Positions 53,297 to 61,841 of a DNA stretch of 64,000 nt are shown in pieces. Source of the stretch: an uncultured Christensenella sp. (lineage in GTDB: Bacteria > Bacillota > Clostridia > Christensenellales > Borkfalkiaceae); NCBI GenBank assembly GCA_910578565.1, contig CAJTQF010000004.1, forward strand, positions 97,670 to 161,669, written 5' to 3'. How positions within the stretch are numbered: position 1 is the stretch's first letter; the number at the start of each line of letters is the position of its first letter. Below the pieces are notes generated by a model. It did not search any database. It was not told the origin of the DNA and saw nothing but the letters and a program-made list of their open reading frames with translations. Both the position numbers and the translations under genes were made by a program.

Positions 53297-54559
53297 TTAT
53301 ACTATTACTGATTCGATTGCCAATACAACACCTTCAGTTGCCGTGCCGTCGACGTATCCGTTAAAGCACGCTATCAAGATACCTGCGGCGATTGCCGAAC
53401 CTATTACTCCTGCAACATTGGGTCCCATTGCATGCATCAATAGATGATTTTGCGGGTCGTATTCCCGCCCCACGTCTTCGGATATCCTTGCCGCCATAGG
53501 AACGGCGGAAACTCCTGCCGAACCTATCAAGGGATTTATTTGTCCCTTTGTAACTTTACACATTATTTTAGCAACAAGCAAACCGCCGATCGTGCCTATT
53601 ATAAACGCAAACAAGCCAAGCCCTATAATTTTTAAAGTGTCTAACGAAAGGAATATTTCACCTTTTGCCTTACTACCCACCGCAATACCAAGGAAAATCG
53701 TTATAGTGTTCATAAGACCGTTTTGGGCTTGGGTTGAAAGTCTGTCAACTACGCCCGATTCTTTAAACAGATTACCGAGCATGAGCATACCCAAAAGCGC
53801 TATTGATTGCGGAAGAATAATGCCGACTACTAATGTAACTATTAAAGGGAATAAAATCTTTTCGAGTTTGCTTACCTGACGCAACGGCTTCATCCGTATC
53901 ATTTTCTCTTTTTTGGTAGTAAGAACACGCATAAGAGGTTTCTGAATTATCGGTATGAGCGCCATATATGAATAAGCAGCAATTGCGATAGTCGGAATAT
54001 ATTTTTCGGAAAGGATGGACGTTGTCATTATTGCCGTGGGACCGTCCGCTCCGCCTATTATTGCAATTGCCGCAGCAGCTGCAACTGAAAATCCCAGTAA
54101 AATAGCGAGTATAAACGCTACAAATATTCCCAACTGTGCGCCTGCGCCAATAAGCATACTTTTAGGGTTTGCAATCAGCGGTCCGAAATCAGTCATTGCG
54201 CCTATTCCAAGGAATATCAAAGGCGGATAAATAACTTTATCGACGCCGAAATACAAATACCACAAAAGCCCGCGGGACTTTACGGTTACGTCTTCATACC
54301 CGGATAACTTATTTCCGGCTTCGTCAAAACCGTATTCACCCCAAAGCACGCTTTCCGCACCCGGTAAATTAATAAGAAACATACCGAACGCTATAGGTAA
54401 AAGAAGCATCGGTTCAAATTTCTTTACTATGGCGAGAAACATTAATACAAACGAAATCAGCAACATTACATAATTTTGCCAATCTCCCTGCACAAAACCC
54501 ATAGACTCGTACAGGTTGCCGAATATTTCGCCAAAGTTTATAAGTAAACTTTGTTGCAT
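53297..54559 (-). CDS. Na+-translocating decarboxylase beta subunit
   Basis: A 420-aa polytopic membrane protein of the OadB/MmdB/GcdB family, which couples decarboxylation of carboxybiotin to Na+ export. The key motif with the Na+-binding Asp is IGGADGPTAIMTTSIL. Further conserved parts are FLGIGAMTDFGPLIANPKS, the Asn/Ser helix LGNLFKESGVVDRLSTQAQN, and NPLIGSAGVSAVPMAARISE. About ten hydrophobic helices are visible. The N-terminus has an extra soluble insert (~80-100, GYDEAGNKLSG-like). It lies between the biotin carrier and the alpha subunit genes. Confidence 0.93.
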   Translation of the reverse strand: MQQSLLINFGEIFGNLYESMGFVQGDWQNYVMLLISFVLMFLAIVKKFEPMLLLPIAFGMFLINLPGAESVLWGEYGFDEAGNKLSGYEDVTVKSRGLLWYLYFGVDKVIYPPLIFLGIGAMTDFGPLIANPKSMLIGAGAQLGIFVAFILAILLGFSVAAAAAIAIIGGADGPTAIMTTSILSEKYIPTIAIAAYSYMALIPIIQKPLMRVLTTKKEKMIRMKPLRQVSKLEKILFPLIVTLVVGIILPQSIALLGMLMLGNLFKESGVVDRLSTQAQNGLMNTITIFLGIAVGSKAKGEIFLSLDTLKIIGLGLFAFIIGTIGGLLVAKIMCKVTKGQINPLIGSAGVSAVPMAARISEDVGREYDPQNHLLMHAMGPNVAGVIGSAIAAGILIACFNGYVDGTATEGVVLAIESVIV

Positions 54560-54572
54560 ACAGCCTCCGAAA

Positions 54573-54923
54573 TCAGCTTATTACGGCAAGCACCGCGTTC
54601 GTTTCTACATTAGCGCCTTTGACAACGCCAAACGTAACTTTTCCGTCGCAGGGCGCGGTAATTTCATTATCCATTTTCATCGCTTCGAGAACCATTATGG
54701 GTTGGTCCTTTTTCACTGCGCTACCGTCGGCAACCAAAAGATTTTTAATCAGACCCGGAAAAGGCGACAAAACTTTTTCTCCTTCCGCAGAAATTTTTTG
54801 CGCTTTGGGTGCAACCGGAGCTACAGCCTGAACCGGAGTACTTTCTGCCACTACACCGTTTTCAACTTCGTCAACGCCTACGGAATAACTTTTTCCGTCA
54901 ATAGTTACAATAAAATTACGCAT
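54573..54923 (-). CDS. Biotin carboxyl carrier protein of the decarboxylase
   Basis: A 116-aa protein whose C-terminal ~70 residues are a biotinyl domain. The biotinylated Lys is in VLEAMKMDNEI, with PGLIKNLLVADGSAVKKDQP before it. The N-terminal part (RNFIVTIDGKSYSVGVDEVE) is the usual short strand region, followed by an Ala/Pro/Val linker. It shuttles CO2 between the carboxyltransferase(s) and the beta subunit. This small separate carrier equals GcdC/MmdC or the 1.3S subunit of transcarboxylase. Confidence 0.93.
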   Translation of the reverse strand: MRNFIVTIDGKSYSVGVDEVENGVVAESTPVQAVAPVAPKAQKISAEGEKVLSPFPGLIKNLLVADGSAVKKDQPIMVLEAMKMDNEITAPCDGKVTFGVVKGANVETNAVLAVIS

Positions 54924-54938
54924 ATATCAAAATTCTCC

Positions 54939-55295
54939 TTATAGCCTTTTTATTCTTCTTACCTTAAATTCACATTCGGGTTTTTCTTCACTGTAATAAG
55001 CCATAATAGCGGCCACTATAGCGACTTTTATTTCATCGGTTAAACCGTCTTCACTAATTTCTTCGGCATTAACTTTTTCGACCTTTTTTGCTTTCTTTGG
55101 TCTTCTTGTCAGGAATGCAAGATTATCGGTCTTTCTTAAAATCAACCCCAAAAGCCAAATTATGAAAATAATAATTACAATTCCGACCAATACGACTACA
55201 AAACCTATCAGCGCATATATAAGAGCTTCTGCCTTATTGCTGAAATAAAAATTTCCGTCTTGATTCGGGATTATATCAAGCAAAGCATTCAGCAT
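54939..55295 (-). CDS. OadG-type gamma/delta subunit
   Basis: A 118-aa protein with one membrane helix at ~27-53 (ALIGFVVVLVGIVIIIFIIW), a Lys-rich linker, and a C-terminal helix DEIKVAIVAAIMAYYSEEKP followed by FKVRRIKRL. This is the layout of OadG/MmdD, which anchors the carboxyltransferase to the beta subunit. It is second in the operon, 8 nt after the carboxyltransferase at 55303. Confidence 0.85.
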   Translation of the reverse strand: MLNALLDIIPNQDGNFYFSNKAEALIYALIGFVVVLVGIVIIIFIIWLLGLILRKTDNLAFLTRRPKKAKKVEKVNAEEISEDGLTDEIKVAIVAAIMAYYSEEKPECEFKVRRIKRL

Positions 55296-55302
55296 TATTA
55301 CC

Positions 55303-56679
55303 TCACTTTACAAGCATCTGCAACGATGCAACCAGATATTGTTTTATAAATGAAGGTTGAATAATATTGTCTATATAACCGCCCTTTGCCGCATTCACGG
55401 GATCGGAATTTTCATCGGAATACCTTTCGGTAAGTTTTTTCTTATCAACTTTCTTTTCGTCTGAAAATTCTATCTCTGCTCCCTGAACATCATCAAACAA
55501 CGCAATTTTAGAATTTGCAAAAGCATACGAATAGTCGTAACCCATATTTTTTGCCGCAAAAACGGTATAACCCAGCCCAATCGCCTTACCGACCACAACA
55601 GAAATTTTCGCCGAATCGATACAGTCGAGAATAGAAACATATTCGCCTATTTCTTTAATCACAAGGCTGTTATTTGTTTCAATATTTTCTTCGATACCCA
55701 ATGTATTTACAAAGGTAACATAAGGCAAACCGTAACAGCAGGCAAATTCCGCAAATTCTTTTATTTTTCTCACGTTAACAGCATTCAAGCTCACGCCGTT
55801 TTCACCGTCAAATATAACGGCTGCAACCGATATCCCGCCTATTCTACCAAGCAAGCATTTTATTTCGGGCGCACAGGCAGAGCCGATTTCCAAATAACTA
55901 TCTTTATCTAATACGGATAGCAGAGTTTCGCAATCAACTTTTTTATCAAGTGCGGCAATTGTCTTGTTAAGTTCGTTGCTCTCATTGACAGCAGAAGCCA
56001 ACAGAGCGTTGATTTTTATTATTTTATCTTTTACTTCGGATAAATTTTTAACATTGAACGAAACAAGATTTGATTTGTTTAAACCGTTAACACTGCCGAC
56101 GTTAAATTTATCAATGTTTTTACCGCTTTTTGCAGAAATAACCAGCGGACTGTTTGCCGCAAGCACACTCTTTTTATCAATAAAGAATGTAAAATCGCAT
56201 AACCCCGCAAGCACCGCAATTTGTCCATATACTTCTCCGTCAACAATAAGGTATTGCGGAACTGTTCCTTTAAGCTGCGACGCTTTCAAAATTAAAGACG
56301 CCAACCCTTCCAATACGTTTATGCCTTCGCCTATCTGAACGCCGAGCGACGACAGAAAATAAATTACAGGCGTTGAAGTTTTTTCCGCTTGGTTTATGCA
56401 CTTGGCGATTTTTTCACAGTTTGCTTTGCTTACGCCGCCGGAAAGTACCGCACTGTTTTGTGCGACGATATAAAAAGGATAGTCTTTTACGGTTGCAAAC
56501 CCGGTAACGACACCTTCTCCTTCGGCTTCTTCGCCATAAAAATCATTTTGTGAAAAGCTGAATGCAGAAAGCTCGACAAAGCTGTTATCATCAATAATCG
56601 CATTTATATCTTTACGGATATCTTTGCCGATATCGGTAATTTTTTTTCTGCGCATCTGCAATAAGCGTATTTTATCCAT
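55303..56679 (-). CDS. Divergent acyl-CoA carboxyltransferase-like protein (MmdA/12S family)
   Basis: A 458-aa protein of the crotonase-fold carboxyltransferase family, first in the operon. The start at 56679 is chosen because AAGGAG lies 7 nt upstream; an ATG 63 nt earlier has no ribosome site. Family traces: RMRRKKITDIGKD-like N-terminus, VVTGFATVKDYPFYIVAQNS, VSKANCEKIAKCINQAEKTS, and a C-terminal GYTVFAAKNMGYDYSYAFAN. The oxyanion/CoA-binding loops differ from active enzymes: SLGVQIGEG stands where GGARIQEG is usual, and EVYGQIAVLAGLCDF where P-C-A-G-G-A-V-Y-S-P is usual. It may have a different substrate or a structural role. Confidence 0.75.
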   Translation of the reverse strand: MDKIRLLQMRRKKITDIGKDIRKDINAIIDDNSFVELSAFSFSQNDFYGEEAEGEGVVTGFATVKDYPFYIVAQNSAVLSGGVSKANCEKIAKCINQAEKTSTPVIYFLSSLGVQIGEGINVLEGLASLILKASQLKGTVPQYLIVDGEVYGQIAVLAGLCDFTFFIDKKSVLAANSPLVISAKSGKNIDKFNVGSVNGLNKSNLVSFNVKNLSEVKDKIIKINALLASAVNESNELNKTIAALDKKVDCETLLSVLDKDSYLEIGSACAPEIKCLLGRIGGISVAAVIFDGENGVSLNAVNVRKIKEFAEFACCYGLPYVTFVNTLGIEENIETNNSLVIKEIGEYVSILDCIDSAKISVVVGKAIGLGYTVFAAKNMGYDYSYAFANSKIALFDDVQGAEIEFSDEKKVDKKKLTERYSDENSDPVNAAKGGYIDNIIQPSFIKQYLVASLQMLVK

Positions 56680-56714
56680 ATAATACTCCTTAAATGCCAA
56701 ATTCCTACATATAT

Positions 56715-56742
56715 ATTTTAACAGATAATTATTTATTTGCAA
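56715..56742 (-). promoter_or_regulatory. Sigma-A promoter of the decarboxylase operon
   Basis: Minus strand TTGCAA (56737-56742), 16 bp, TAAAAT (56715-56720), 36 bp before the chosen start. This also argues against the longer upstream start codon, which would lie inside the -35. Confidence 0.65.
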
Positions 56743-56773
56743 ACTATTTATAGATAAAAAATTTACGAATTAT

Positions 56774-56808
56774 AAAAAACTCTTGGTCAATCTGATCAAG
56801 AGTTTTTT
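56774..56808. terminator. Intrinsic terminator of the VTT gene
   Basis: AAAAAACTCTTG / CAAGAGTTTTTT, 11-nt loop. It serves the VTT gene on the minus strand and has U-runs both ways. Confidence 0.85.
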
Positions 56809-56819
56809 AATTTAAACCG

Positions 56820-57725
56820 CTATTGCCGTTTTTTTATTTTCAGTTTGGTTTTAATAAATTTATCTATTTTATCGGAATATTTACAAACCAACCAGAATGC
56901 CGCTATAATAAGCGCGGCTATAGCTATCCAGATTAGTATGCCCCACCAGGTATTGAACGGTATTAAATCAACCGAATAAGCTGTAGTCGCAACAGATATT
57001 GCGCGCGTCAGCACTATCATAACAAGGAAATACGGCCAGGACATTGAAGATAGTCCCGCGACAAAGCACAATATATCGTCCGGAAACATAGGTAGCAAAA
57101 ACATTATCGATAAAATCAAGTAGTCTTTGCCTTTTAATTTTTTCATCCACTTATCAAGAGCGTCTTCCCCTACTATCCACTTTACCGCTTTATATCCCAC
57201 AACACGACCTATGGCAAAAGCCACGATTGAACCCAACACAATGCCAATAAAACTGAAAAGAGTACACTTTAACGGTCCGAAAAGCGCAACTCCCGCCGCC
57301 ACTGCAATAGAACCCGGCACCGGCAATATTATTACTTGTAAAAAGCAGAACAATATATATAACACTACAGCCCAACTACCGAAATCGGCGATGTAATCAC
57401 GCAGTGCCTGCATACTGTTTATTTTAGTTATAAATCCGGTGGCACAGATTGCAAAAAACACCACCGCGCAAAAATCCAAAAATATAAGTGCACAAAATAT
57501 CAGTCTGTAAAGAGCTTGTTTATTAAGTAAATACAAAATAACATACAACAAAGCAAGAATAAATATCACGCCTACCGCTATTGACATAAGCAGCGCATGA
57601 TGTTCACGGATAAACGGCAGACTTTCATAAGAAAGCCCATACGCAGTAAAAACAATGGCAACCGCACTGAAAAGAACGGCTGCCAAAATATTAAAAGAAT
57701 GTTTCAAACTTTGATTAACTTTCAT
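56820..57725 (-). CDS. TVP38/TMEM64 (VTT domain) family membrane protein
   Basis: A 301-aa protein with two extra N-terminal hydrophobic helices, then the VTT (DedA-like) core. Marks: the re-entrant loop PGSIAVAAGVALFGPLKCTL with the preceding LPVP, GSIVAFAIGRVVGYKAVKWI (G-x-x-x-x-(F/Y)-x-x-(G/A)-R), and MFLLPMFPDDILCFVAGLSS. Members of this superfamily act in lipid movement across membranes or in membrane homeostasis; the specific role is unknown. It is a single-gene unit, convergent to nothing, followed by a strong terminator. Confidence 0.85.
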   Translation of the reverse strand: MKVNQSLKHSFNILAAVLFSAVAIVFTAYGLSYESLPFIREHHALLMSIAVGVIFILALLYVILYLLNKQALYRLIFCALIFLDFCAVVFFAICATGFITKINSMQALRDYIADFGSWAVVLYILFCFLQVIILPVPGSIAVAAGVALFGPLKCTLFSFIGIVLGSIVAFAIGRVVGYKAVKWIVGEDALDKWMKKLKGKDYLILSIMFLLPMFPDDILCFVAGLSSMSWPYFLVMIVLTRAISVATTAYSVDLIPFNTWWGILIWIAIAALIIAAFWLVCKYSDKIDKFIKTKLKIKKRQ

Positions 57726-57784
57726 TATATAGCCTTAAAAGACGCTCAGCTCTTTACATATATTATATTGTAAAAAGCGACTTT

Positions 57785-58231
57785 TTATAATGAAGTTTTA
57801 AATTTTTTTATCGCATCTGTCGCAAGTTTGTCGCAGATATTGTTAAATTTATTATCCGCGTGTCCCTTTACTTTGATAAAATGTAAATTGTGTTTCCGCG
57901 ACAATCCATATAAAACTTGCCATAAATCAACGTTCTGAACGGGTTTGTTATCAGATTTTTTCCAGCCGGAACGTTGCCAATCGGAAATCCAGCCCTGCAA
58001 AAAAGCATTTACAACATAGGCGGAATCACTGTACACGTCTACTTCGCAATCATATTTAAGGTTTTTTAATCCTTCGATAACGGCAGTGATTTCCATACGG
58101 TTATTAGTAGTATTATCTTCAGCGCCCGAAACATGTTTTTCATGTCCGTTATAAATGAGAACCGCGCCCCAACCGCCAACACCCGGATTGCCCGAACAGG
58201 CACCGTCTGTATACAGCGTCACTTTTTTCAT
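57785..58231 (-). CDS. rnhA: Ribonuclease HI
   Basis: A 148-aa enzyme that degrades the RNA of RNA-DNA hybrids. The four catalytic acids are present: Asp in LYTDGACSGNPGVGGWGAVL, Glu in NNRMEITAVIEGL, Asp in VDVYSDSAYVVNAFLQGW, and the last Asp in KVKGHADNKFNNICDKLA. A basic handle region (WQRSGWKKSDNKPV) is present as in the E. coli enzyme. Its ATG overlaps the proC stop by 4 nt. Confidence 0.95.
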   Translation of the reverse strand: MKKVTLYTDGACSGNPGVGGWGAVLIYNGHEKHVSGAEDNTTNNRMEITAVIEGLKNLKYDCEVDVYSDSAYVVNAFLQGWISDWQRSGWKKSDNKPVQNVDLWQVLYGLSRKHNLHFIKVKGHADNKFNNICDKLATDAIKKFKTSL

Positions 58232-59037
58232 TTATCGCTGTTTTCCTTTAAACGCTTGACGCCAGCGTCTACCGCATCGGAAATTGTTCCGCTGAAATTG
58301 TTCTTTTCAAAAGTTTTTACACCCTCAATAGCAACGCTTCCCTTTCCGCAAGCCTGTACAAGCAATTCCGCCAATGTCTGCTCTTCTCGCTGAACCATCT
58401 CCGCTGCGCCCAATACCGTCTGAACTGCTAATACTTTTGCTTCATTCTTGGGCAACCCTTGCTTTGCGCCTGCATCAATTAGGCTGTCAATGAACATTAA
58501 TGCATACGCCGGACCGCCACCGCTTAAACCTTCGACTGCGTCCATTTTACTTTCGTCGACACAGACGATAGTGCCTAAATTATCAAAAACCTTACTTATG
58601 AATTCTATGTCGTCAAGCGACTTATAATCGGACATATCCAAGCCGATTGCTCCGCTACCGATAAAGCACGGCATATTAATAACTGCGCGCGCAACCCTTA
58701 CCGCATGTAAACCGAAAGCGTTTTTAACCGCATTTTTCTTTACGCCGGAAATAAGCGTTATAAGTTTTTCGGGAACAACATTCCCAAAACTCTTTATTAC
58801 ATTTTCAAAATTTGCACAGCCAACCGCCAAAATCACGAATTCGCAATTTTCGGCAACATACTTATTATCTGTAGTTGTCCCGACACCGAGATAGCTTACT
58901 TTTTCAAGCTCCTTTTCCGAAACGTCGCTGACAATAATTTTCTTTTCGCTCAAAAAATCGGACAAAACTAATCCGCGCAATATGCAATGCGCTTTATAGC
59001 CGCAACCGATTATACCCAACTTAAAGTGTTTTTTCAT
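58228..59037 (-). CDS. proC: Pyrroline-5-carboxylate reductase
   Basis: A 269-aa NAD(P)H-dependent enzyme making proline. The start at 59037 has GGAG 8 nt upstream; a longer frame adds 10 residues without ribosome site. The N-terminal Rossmann motif is LGIIGCGYKAHCILRG. The C-terminal signature is EGLSGGGPAYALMFIDSLID, followed by GLPKNEAKVLAVQTVLGAA. RVARAVINMPCFIGSGAIGL resembles the R-x-M-P-N-x-P region, with Cys for Asn. It is co-transcribed with rnhA. Confidence 0.9.
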   Translation of the reverse strand: MKKHFKLGIIGCGYKAHCILRGLVLSDFLSEKKIIVSDVSEKELEKVSYLGVGTTTDNKYVAENCEFVILAVGCANFENVIKSFGNVVPEKLITLISGVKKNAVKNAFGLHAVRVARAVINMPCFIGSGAIGLDMSDYKSLDDIEFISKVFDNLGTIVCVDESKMDAVEGLSGGGPAYALMFIDSLIDAGAKQGLPKNEAKVLAVQTVLGAAEMVQREEQTLAELLVQACGKGSVAIEGVKTFEKNNFSGTISDAVDAGVKRLKENSDK

Positions 59038-59056
59038 AAATATTCTCCGAAAACAG

Positions 59057-59085
59057 TTGACTAACAAAAATGGTTATTATATAAT
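59057..59085 (+). promoter_or_regulatory. Strong tRNA promoter
   Basis: TTGACT (59057-59062), exactly 17 bp, TATAAT (59080-59085). The tRNA begins 16 bp downstream. Confidence 0.85.
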
Positions 59086-59100
59086 AAATTCGTTATTTTT

Positions 59101-59175
59101 AGGGGAGTAGCTCAACGGTAGAGTCGCGGTCTCCAAAACCGTCGGTTGCATGTTCGAATCGTGTCTCCCCTGCCA
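59101..59175 (+). tRNA. tRNA-Trp (anticodon CCA)
   Basis: The cloverleaf is complete: acceptor AGGGGAG / CTCCCCT (7 bp), D arm with AGCTCAACGGTAGAG, anticodon arm GCGGTCTCCAAAACCGT with CCA, T arm with GGTTGCATGTTCGAATC, discriminator G, and an encoded CCA end (59173-59175). A dedicated promoter and terminator make it a single-gene unit. Confidence 0.95.
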
Positions 59176-59204
59176 AAACCACTCAAAACGAGTGGTTTTT
59201 TTAT
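59176..59204 (+). terminator. Terminator of tRNA-Trp
   Basis: AAAACCACTC, loop AAAAC, GAGTGGTTTTTTT, starting right after the CCA end. Confidence 0.88.
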
Positions 59205-59263
59205 TGTTTTTATAAAGTTTAAGTGAATTATGTCAAGCATAGTACGTTGCAAATCGTAAAATT

Positions 59264-60697
59264 TTATACTTTTACTTCACCTTTTTGCCCTAAAAGAGCC
59301 TTGTTTTTCTTTAATAAAGGCTCAACTTCATTCTCAATAAATTCGACGGTCTGCGACGGCGCTCTGCCGATAAATTTAGTAGCATCTAAAATAGTATCAA
59401 GTTTATCGTGTACTGCGGCAAAAGTTTTATCAGCCTTAATCAATTCGATAAGGTTGTTTTCTTTACCGTCCGCTTTTACGTGTTTTCCGGCTTCCATTGA
59501 AAGCACCCTTATTTTTTCGTGCAATTCCTGCCTGTTTCCGCCCGCTTTCACACACTCCATCATTATATTTTCGGTAGCCATAAAAGGCAGTTCGGCTGCA
59601 ATATGTTTTGCAATAACTTTATCGTATACTACAAGATTTTCCGAAACGTTCATATAGACGTTAAGTATGCCGTCAAGCGCAAGAAAAGCCTGAGCTAAAA
59701 CTATTCTTCTGTTTGCGGAGTCGTCAAGCGTTCTCTCAAACCATTGGGTTCCCGCAGTAATCGCGCAGTTTACCGGAAGAGAAATGACAAATCTCGCAAG
59801 CGAACCCATTCTTTCACTGCGCATAGGATTACGCTTATAAGCCATTGCCGAAGACCCGATTTGCGATTTTTCAAACGGCTCTTCAATCTCTTTCATATTC
59901 TGCAAAATTCTTATATCATTTGAAAATTTATATGCGCTCTGCGCGATCTGGGAAAGCACGCAAAGAACGTTATAGTCAAATTTTCTGGGATAGGTCTGTC
60001 CGGTTACGCCGTAAACTTTTTCATAACCGAGTTTTTTAATAACTCGCTTTTCAAGTTCCTTGACTTTATTTTCGTCCCCGCCGAAAAGCTCCATAAAACT
60101 TGCCTGCGTACCTGTTGTACCTTTCACGCCGCGGAGCTTTAATGATGCCTGTAAATTTTCAAGATTGTTATAATCAATTGTCAAATCCTGCAACCAAAGC
60201 GTCGCGCGCTTGCCCACCGTAGTAAGCTGTGCGGGCTGTAAATGAGTAAAGCCCAACGTAGGTAAATCTTTATATCTGAGCGCAAATATGCGTAACTTAT
60301 CCATTACGTTTACAAGTTTTGCCTTAATTATATTCAGCGCATCGTTCAAAATAATAAGCTCTGAATTACAATCGACAAAGCAACTTGTAGCGCCCAAATG
60401 AATTATCGGCATAGCCGACTTAGCCTGTTCACCAAACGCATGCACGTGCGCCATAACGTCGTGGCGGACTTCGCGTTCAAATTTTTCCGCAAGCTCGAAA
60501 TTTATATCTTCGGCATACTTTTTCATTTCGTCAATCTGTGACGGGGTAATGTTTAAGCCGAGTTCCATTTCCGATTCGGCAAGAGCAATCCAAAGTTTTC
60601 TCCAAAGCCTGAATCTCTTTTCATCAGAAAAATTTTCAGCCATCAAACGGCTGGCGTATCTGGTAATTAAGGGGTTATGATATACGCTGTTATCCAT
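59264..60697 (-). CDS. purB: Adenylosuccinate lyase
   Basis: A 477-aa fumarase-superfamily enzyme acting twice in purine synthesis (SAICAR to AICAR; adenylosuccinate to AMP). Motifs: RHDVMAHVHAFGEQAKSAMP, HLGATSCFVDCN, GFTHLQPAQLTTVGKRATLW with the catalytic His, and the mobile signature loop SSAMAYKRNPMRSERM with the catalytic Ser. VMAHVHAFG... and the C-terminal helices resemble the longer (human/B-type) branch. It is third in an operon with the deaminase and cyclophilin genes, 15 nt after the latter. Confidence 0.94.
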   Translation of the reverse strand: MDNSVYHNPLITRYASRLMAENFSDEKRFRLWRKLWIALAESEMELGLNITPSQIDEMKKYAEDINFELAEKFEREVRHDVMAHVHAFGEQAKSAMPIIHLGATSCFVDCNSELIILNDALNIIKAKLVNVMDKLRIFALRYKDLPTLGFTHLQPAQLTTVGKRATLWLQDLTIDYNNLENLQASLKLRGVKGTTGTQASFMELFGGDENKVKELEKRVIKKLGYEKVYGVTGQTYPRKFDYNVLCVLSQIAQSAYKFSNDIRILQNMKEIEEPFEKSQIGSSAMAYKRNPMRSERMGSLARFVISLPVNCAITAGTQWFERTLDDSANRRIVLAQAFLALDGILNVYMNVSENLVVYDKVIAKHIAAELPFMATENIMMECVKAGGNRQELHEKIRVLSMEAGKHVKADGKENNLIELIKADKTFAAVHDKLDTILDATKFIGRAPSQTVEFIENEVEPLLKKNKALLGQKGEVKV

Positions 60698-60712
60698 AGT
60701 TCTTTCTCCGAA

Positions 60713-61234
60713 TTAATATTTGACTGGCTGGGGATATTCTACGCCGAAAGTCTGAACAGTAACCTTTCTCATAATCTGCGGCGATTTGGGTTTGTCATTC
60801 CAATCGGTTGCGGTCGACGCAATTTCGTCCACCGTTTCTATACCTTCGGTCACTTTACCGAAAGCCGCATACTGCCCGTCCAAATGTGAAGCGTTTTTAT
60901 GCATAATAAAGAACTGCGAACCCGCGCTGTTGGGCGACATTGCACGCGCCATAGAAAGAACGCCGCGTTCGTGCTTTATATTGTTATTTGTATAACCGTT
61001 TAAAGCAAACTCGCCTTTGATATTATAACCGGGACCGCCGGTTCCCACTCCTGCGGGATCTCCGCCCTGAATCATAAATCCGAATATTACACGGTGAAAA
61101 ATTAATCCGTCGTAAAATCCGCTTGATACAAGACTTATAAAATTGTTAACCGTATTGGGCGCTTTATCGGGATAAAGTTCGGCTTTTATAATTTTACCGT
61201 CCGCCATTTCAATAGTAACTACGGGATTTTGCAT
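60713..61234 (-). CDS. Peptidyl-prolyl cis-trans isomerase (cyclophilin type)
   Basis: A 173-aa cytoplasmic cyclophilin, without signal peptide. Active-site motifs: GLIFHRVIFGFMIQGGDPAG (Arg, Phe, Met, Gln), GVLSMARAMSPNSAGSQFFI, and HLDGQYAAFGKVTEGIETVD. It speeds proline isomerisation during folding. It lies between the dCMP deaminase and purB genes, with 9-nt and 15-nt gaps, so it is co-transcribed. Confidence 0.93.
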   Translation of the reverse strand: MQNPVVTIEMADGKIIKAELYPDKAPNTVNNFISLVSSGFYDGLIFHRVIFGFMIQGGDPAGVGTGGPGYNIKGEFALNGYTNNNIKHERGVLSMARAMSPNSAGSQFFIMHKNASHLDGQYAAFGKVTEGIETVDEIASTATDWNDKPKSPQIMRKVTVQTFGVEYPQPVKY

Positions 61235-61243
61235 ATTTACTCC

Positions 61244-61696
61244 TTATAAATCGCAATATTTTTGAAGTTCAACGCCTGCTTCTTTAAATAACTGTAAAGA
61301 AAAATCGTCGGGGTAGCCTTCTTTATAGACAACACGGGTTATACCCGAATTAATTATTATTTTAGCGCAAATCACACAGGGCTGGTGAGTGCAATAAAGA
61401 GTACAGCCTTCAACGCTGCACCCCACTCTCGCAGCCTGAATTATCGCATTCTGCTCTGCGTGAACGGCATAACACAACTCGTGCATAGTACCGCTTTTTA
61501 TATTCATTTTTTTGCGCATACACTCTTTTTTATCTACGCAACTTTTGATGCCCTGCGGCGCTCCGTTATAACCGGTCGCGATAACGCGTTTGTTTTTTAC
61601 TATAACCGCGCCTATTTTTCTGTTTTCCTGATAACAACTTGACCAATGACCTATTTGTTCGGTCATTTCCATAAATCTTTTGTCCCACTTATCCAT
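61244..61696 (-). CDS. dCMP deaminase (ComEB-type)
   Basis: A 150-aa zinc enzyme turning dCMP to dUMP for dTTP synthesis. The zinc site is H-A-E in CYAVHAEQNAIIQAARVG and P-C-x-x-C in THQPCVICAKIIINSG. GAVIVKNKRVIATGYNGAPQ is the typical substrate-side strand, and CVDKKECMRKK is the additional Cys region of bacterial dCMP deaminases. It is the first gene of the operon, divergent from groES. Confidence 0.9.
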   Translation of the reverse strand: MDKWDKRFMEMTEQIGHWSSCYQENRKIGAVIVKNKRVIATGYNGAPQGIKSCVDKKECMRKKMNIKSGTMHELCYAVHAEQNAIIQAARVGCSVEGCTLYCTHQPCVICAKIIINSGITRVVYKEGYPDDFSLQLFKEAGVELQKYCDL

Positions 61697-61772
61697 AAGT
61701 ATTTCAGTCCTTTTTCATTTGAATTATTGTATCACAGATTTTTATAAATTGCAATTTTTTACATTATTATGT

Positions 61773-61801
61773 TTGACTTTATTTTTGCAAGTTTATAAAA
61801 T
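61773..61801 (+). promoter_or_regulatory. Probable groESL promoter (no CIRCE)
   Basis: TTGACT (61773-61778) with TATAAAAT around 61794-61801 (17-bp spacing to TAAAAT). No TTAGCACTC-N9-GAGTGCTAA inverted repeat occurs between 61697 and 61841. Confidence 0.6.
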
Positions 61802-61841
61802 ATCTGTACTAAAAAAGAATTATATTTCGGAGGATTTCAAA

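Noticed and set aside
56680-56742. Longer start for the MmdA-like gene
   Set aside because: No ribosome site, and the bases hold its promoter; the ATG at 56679 has a good AAGGAG.
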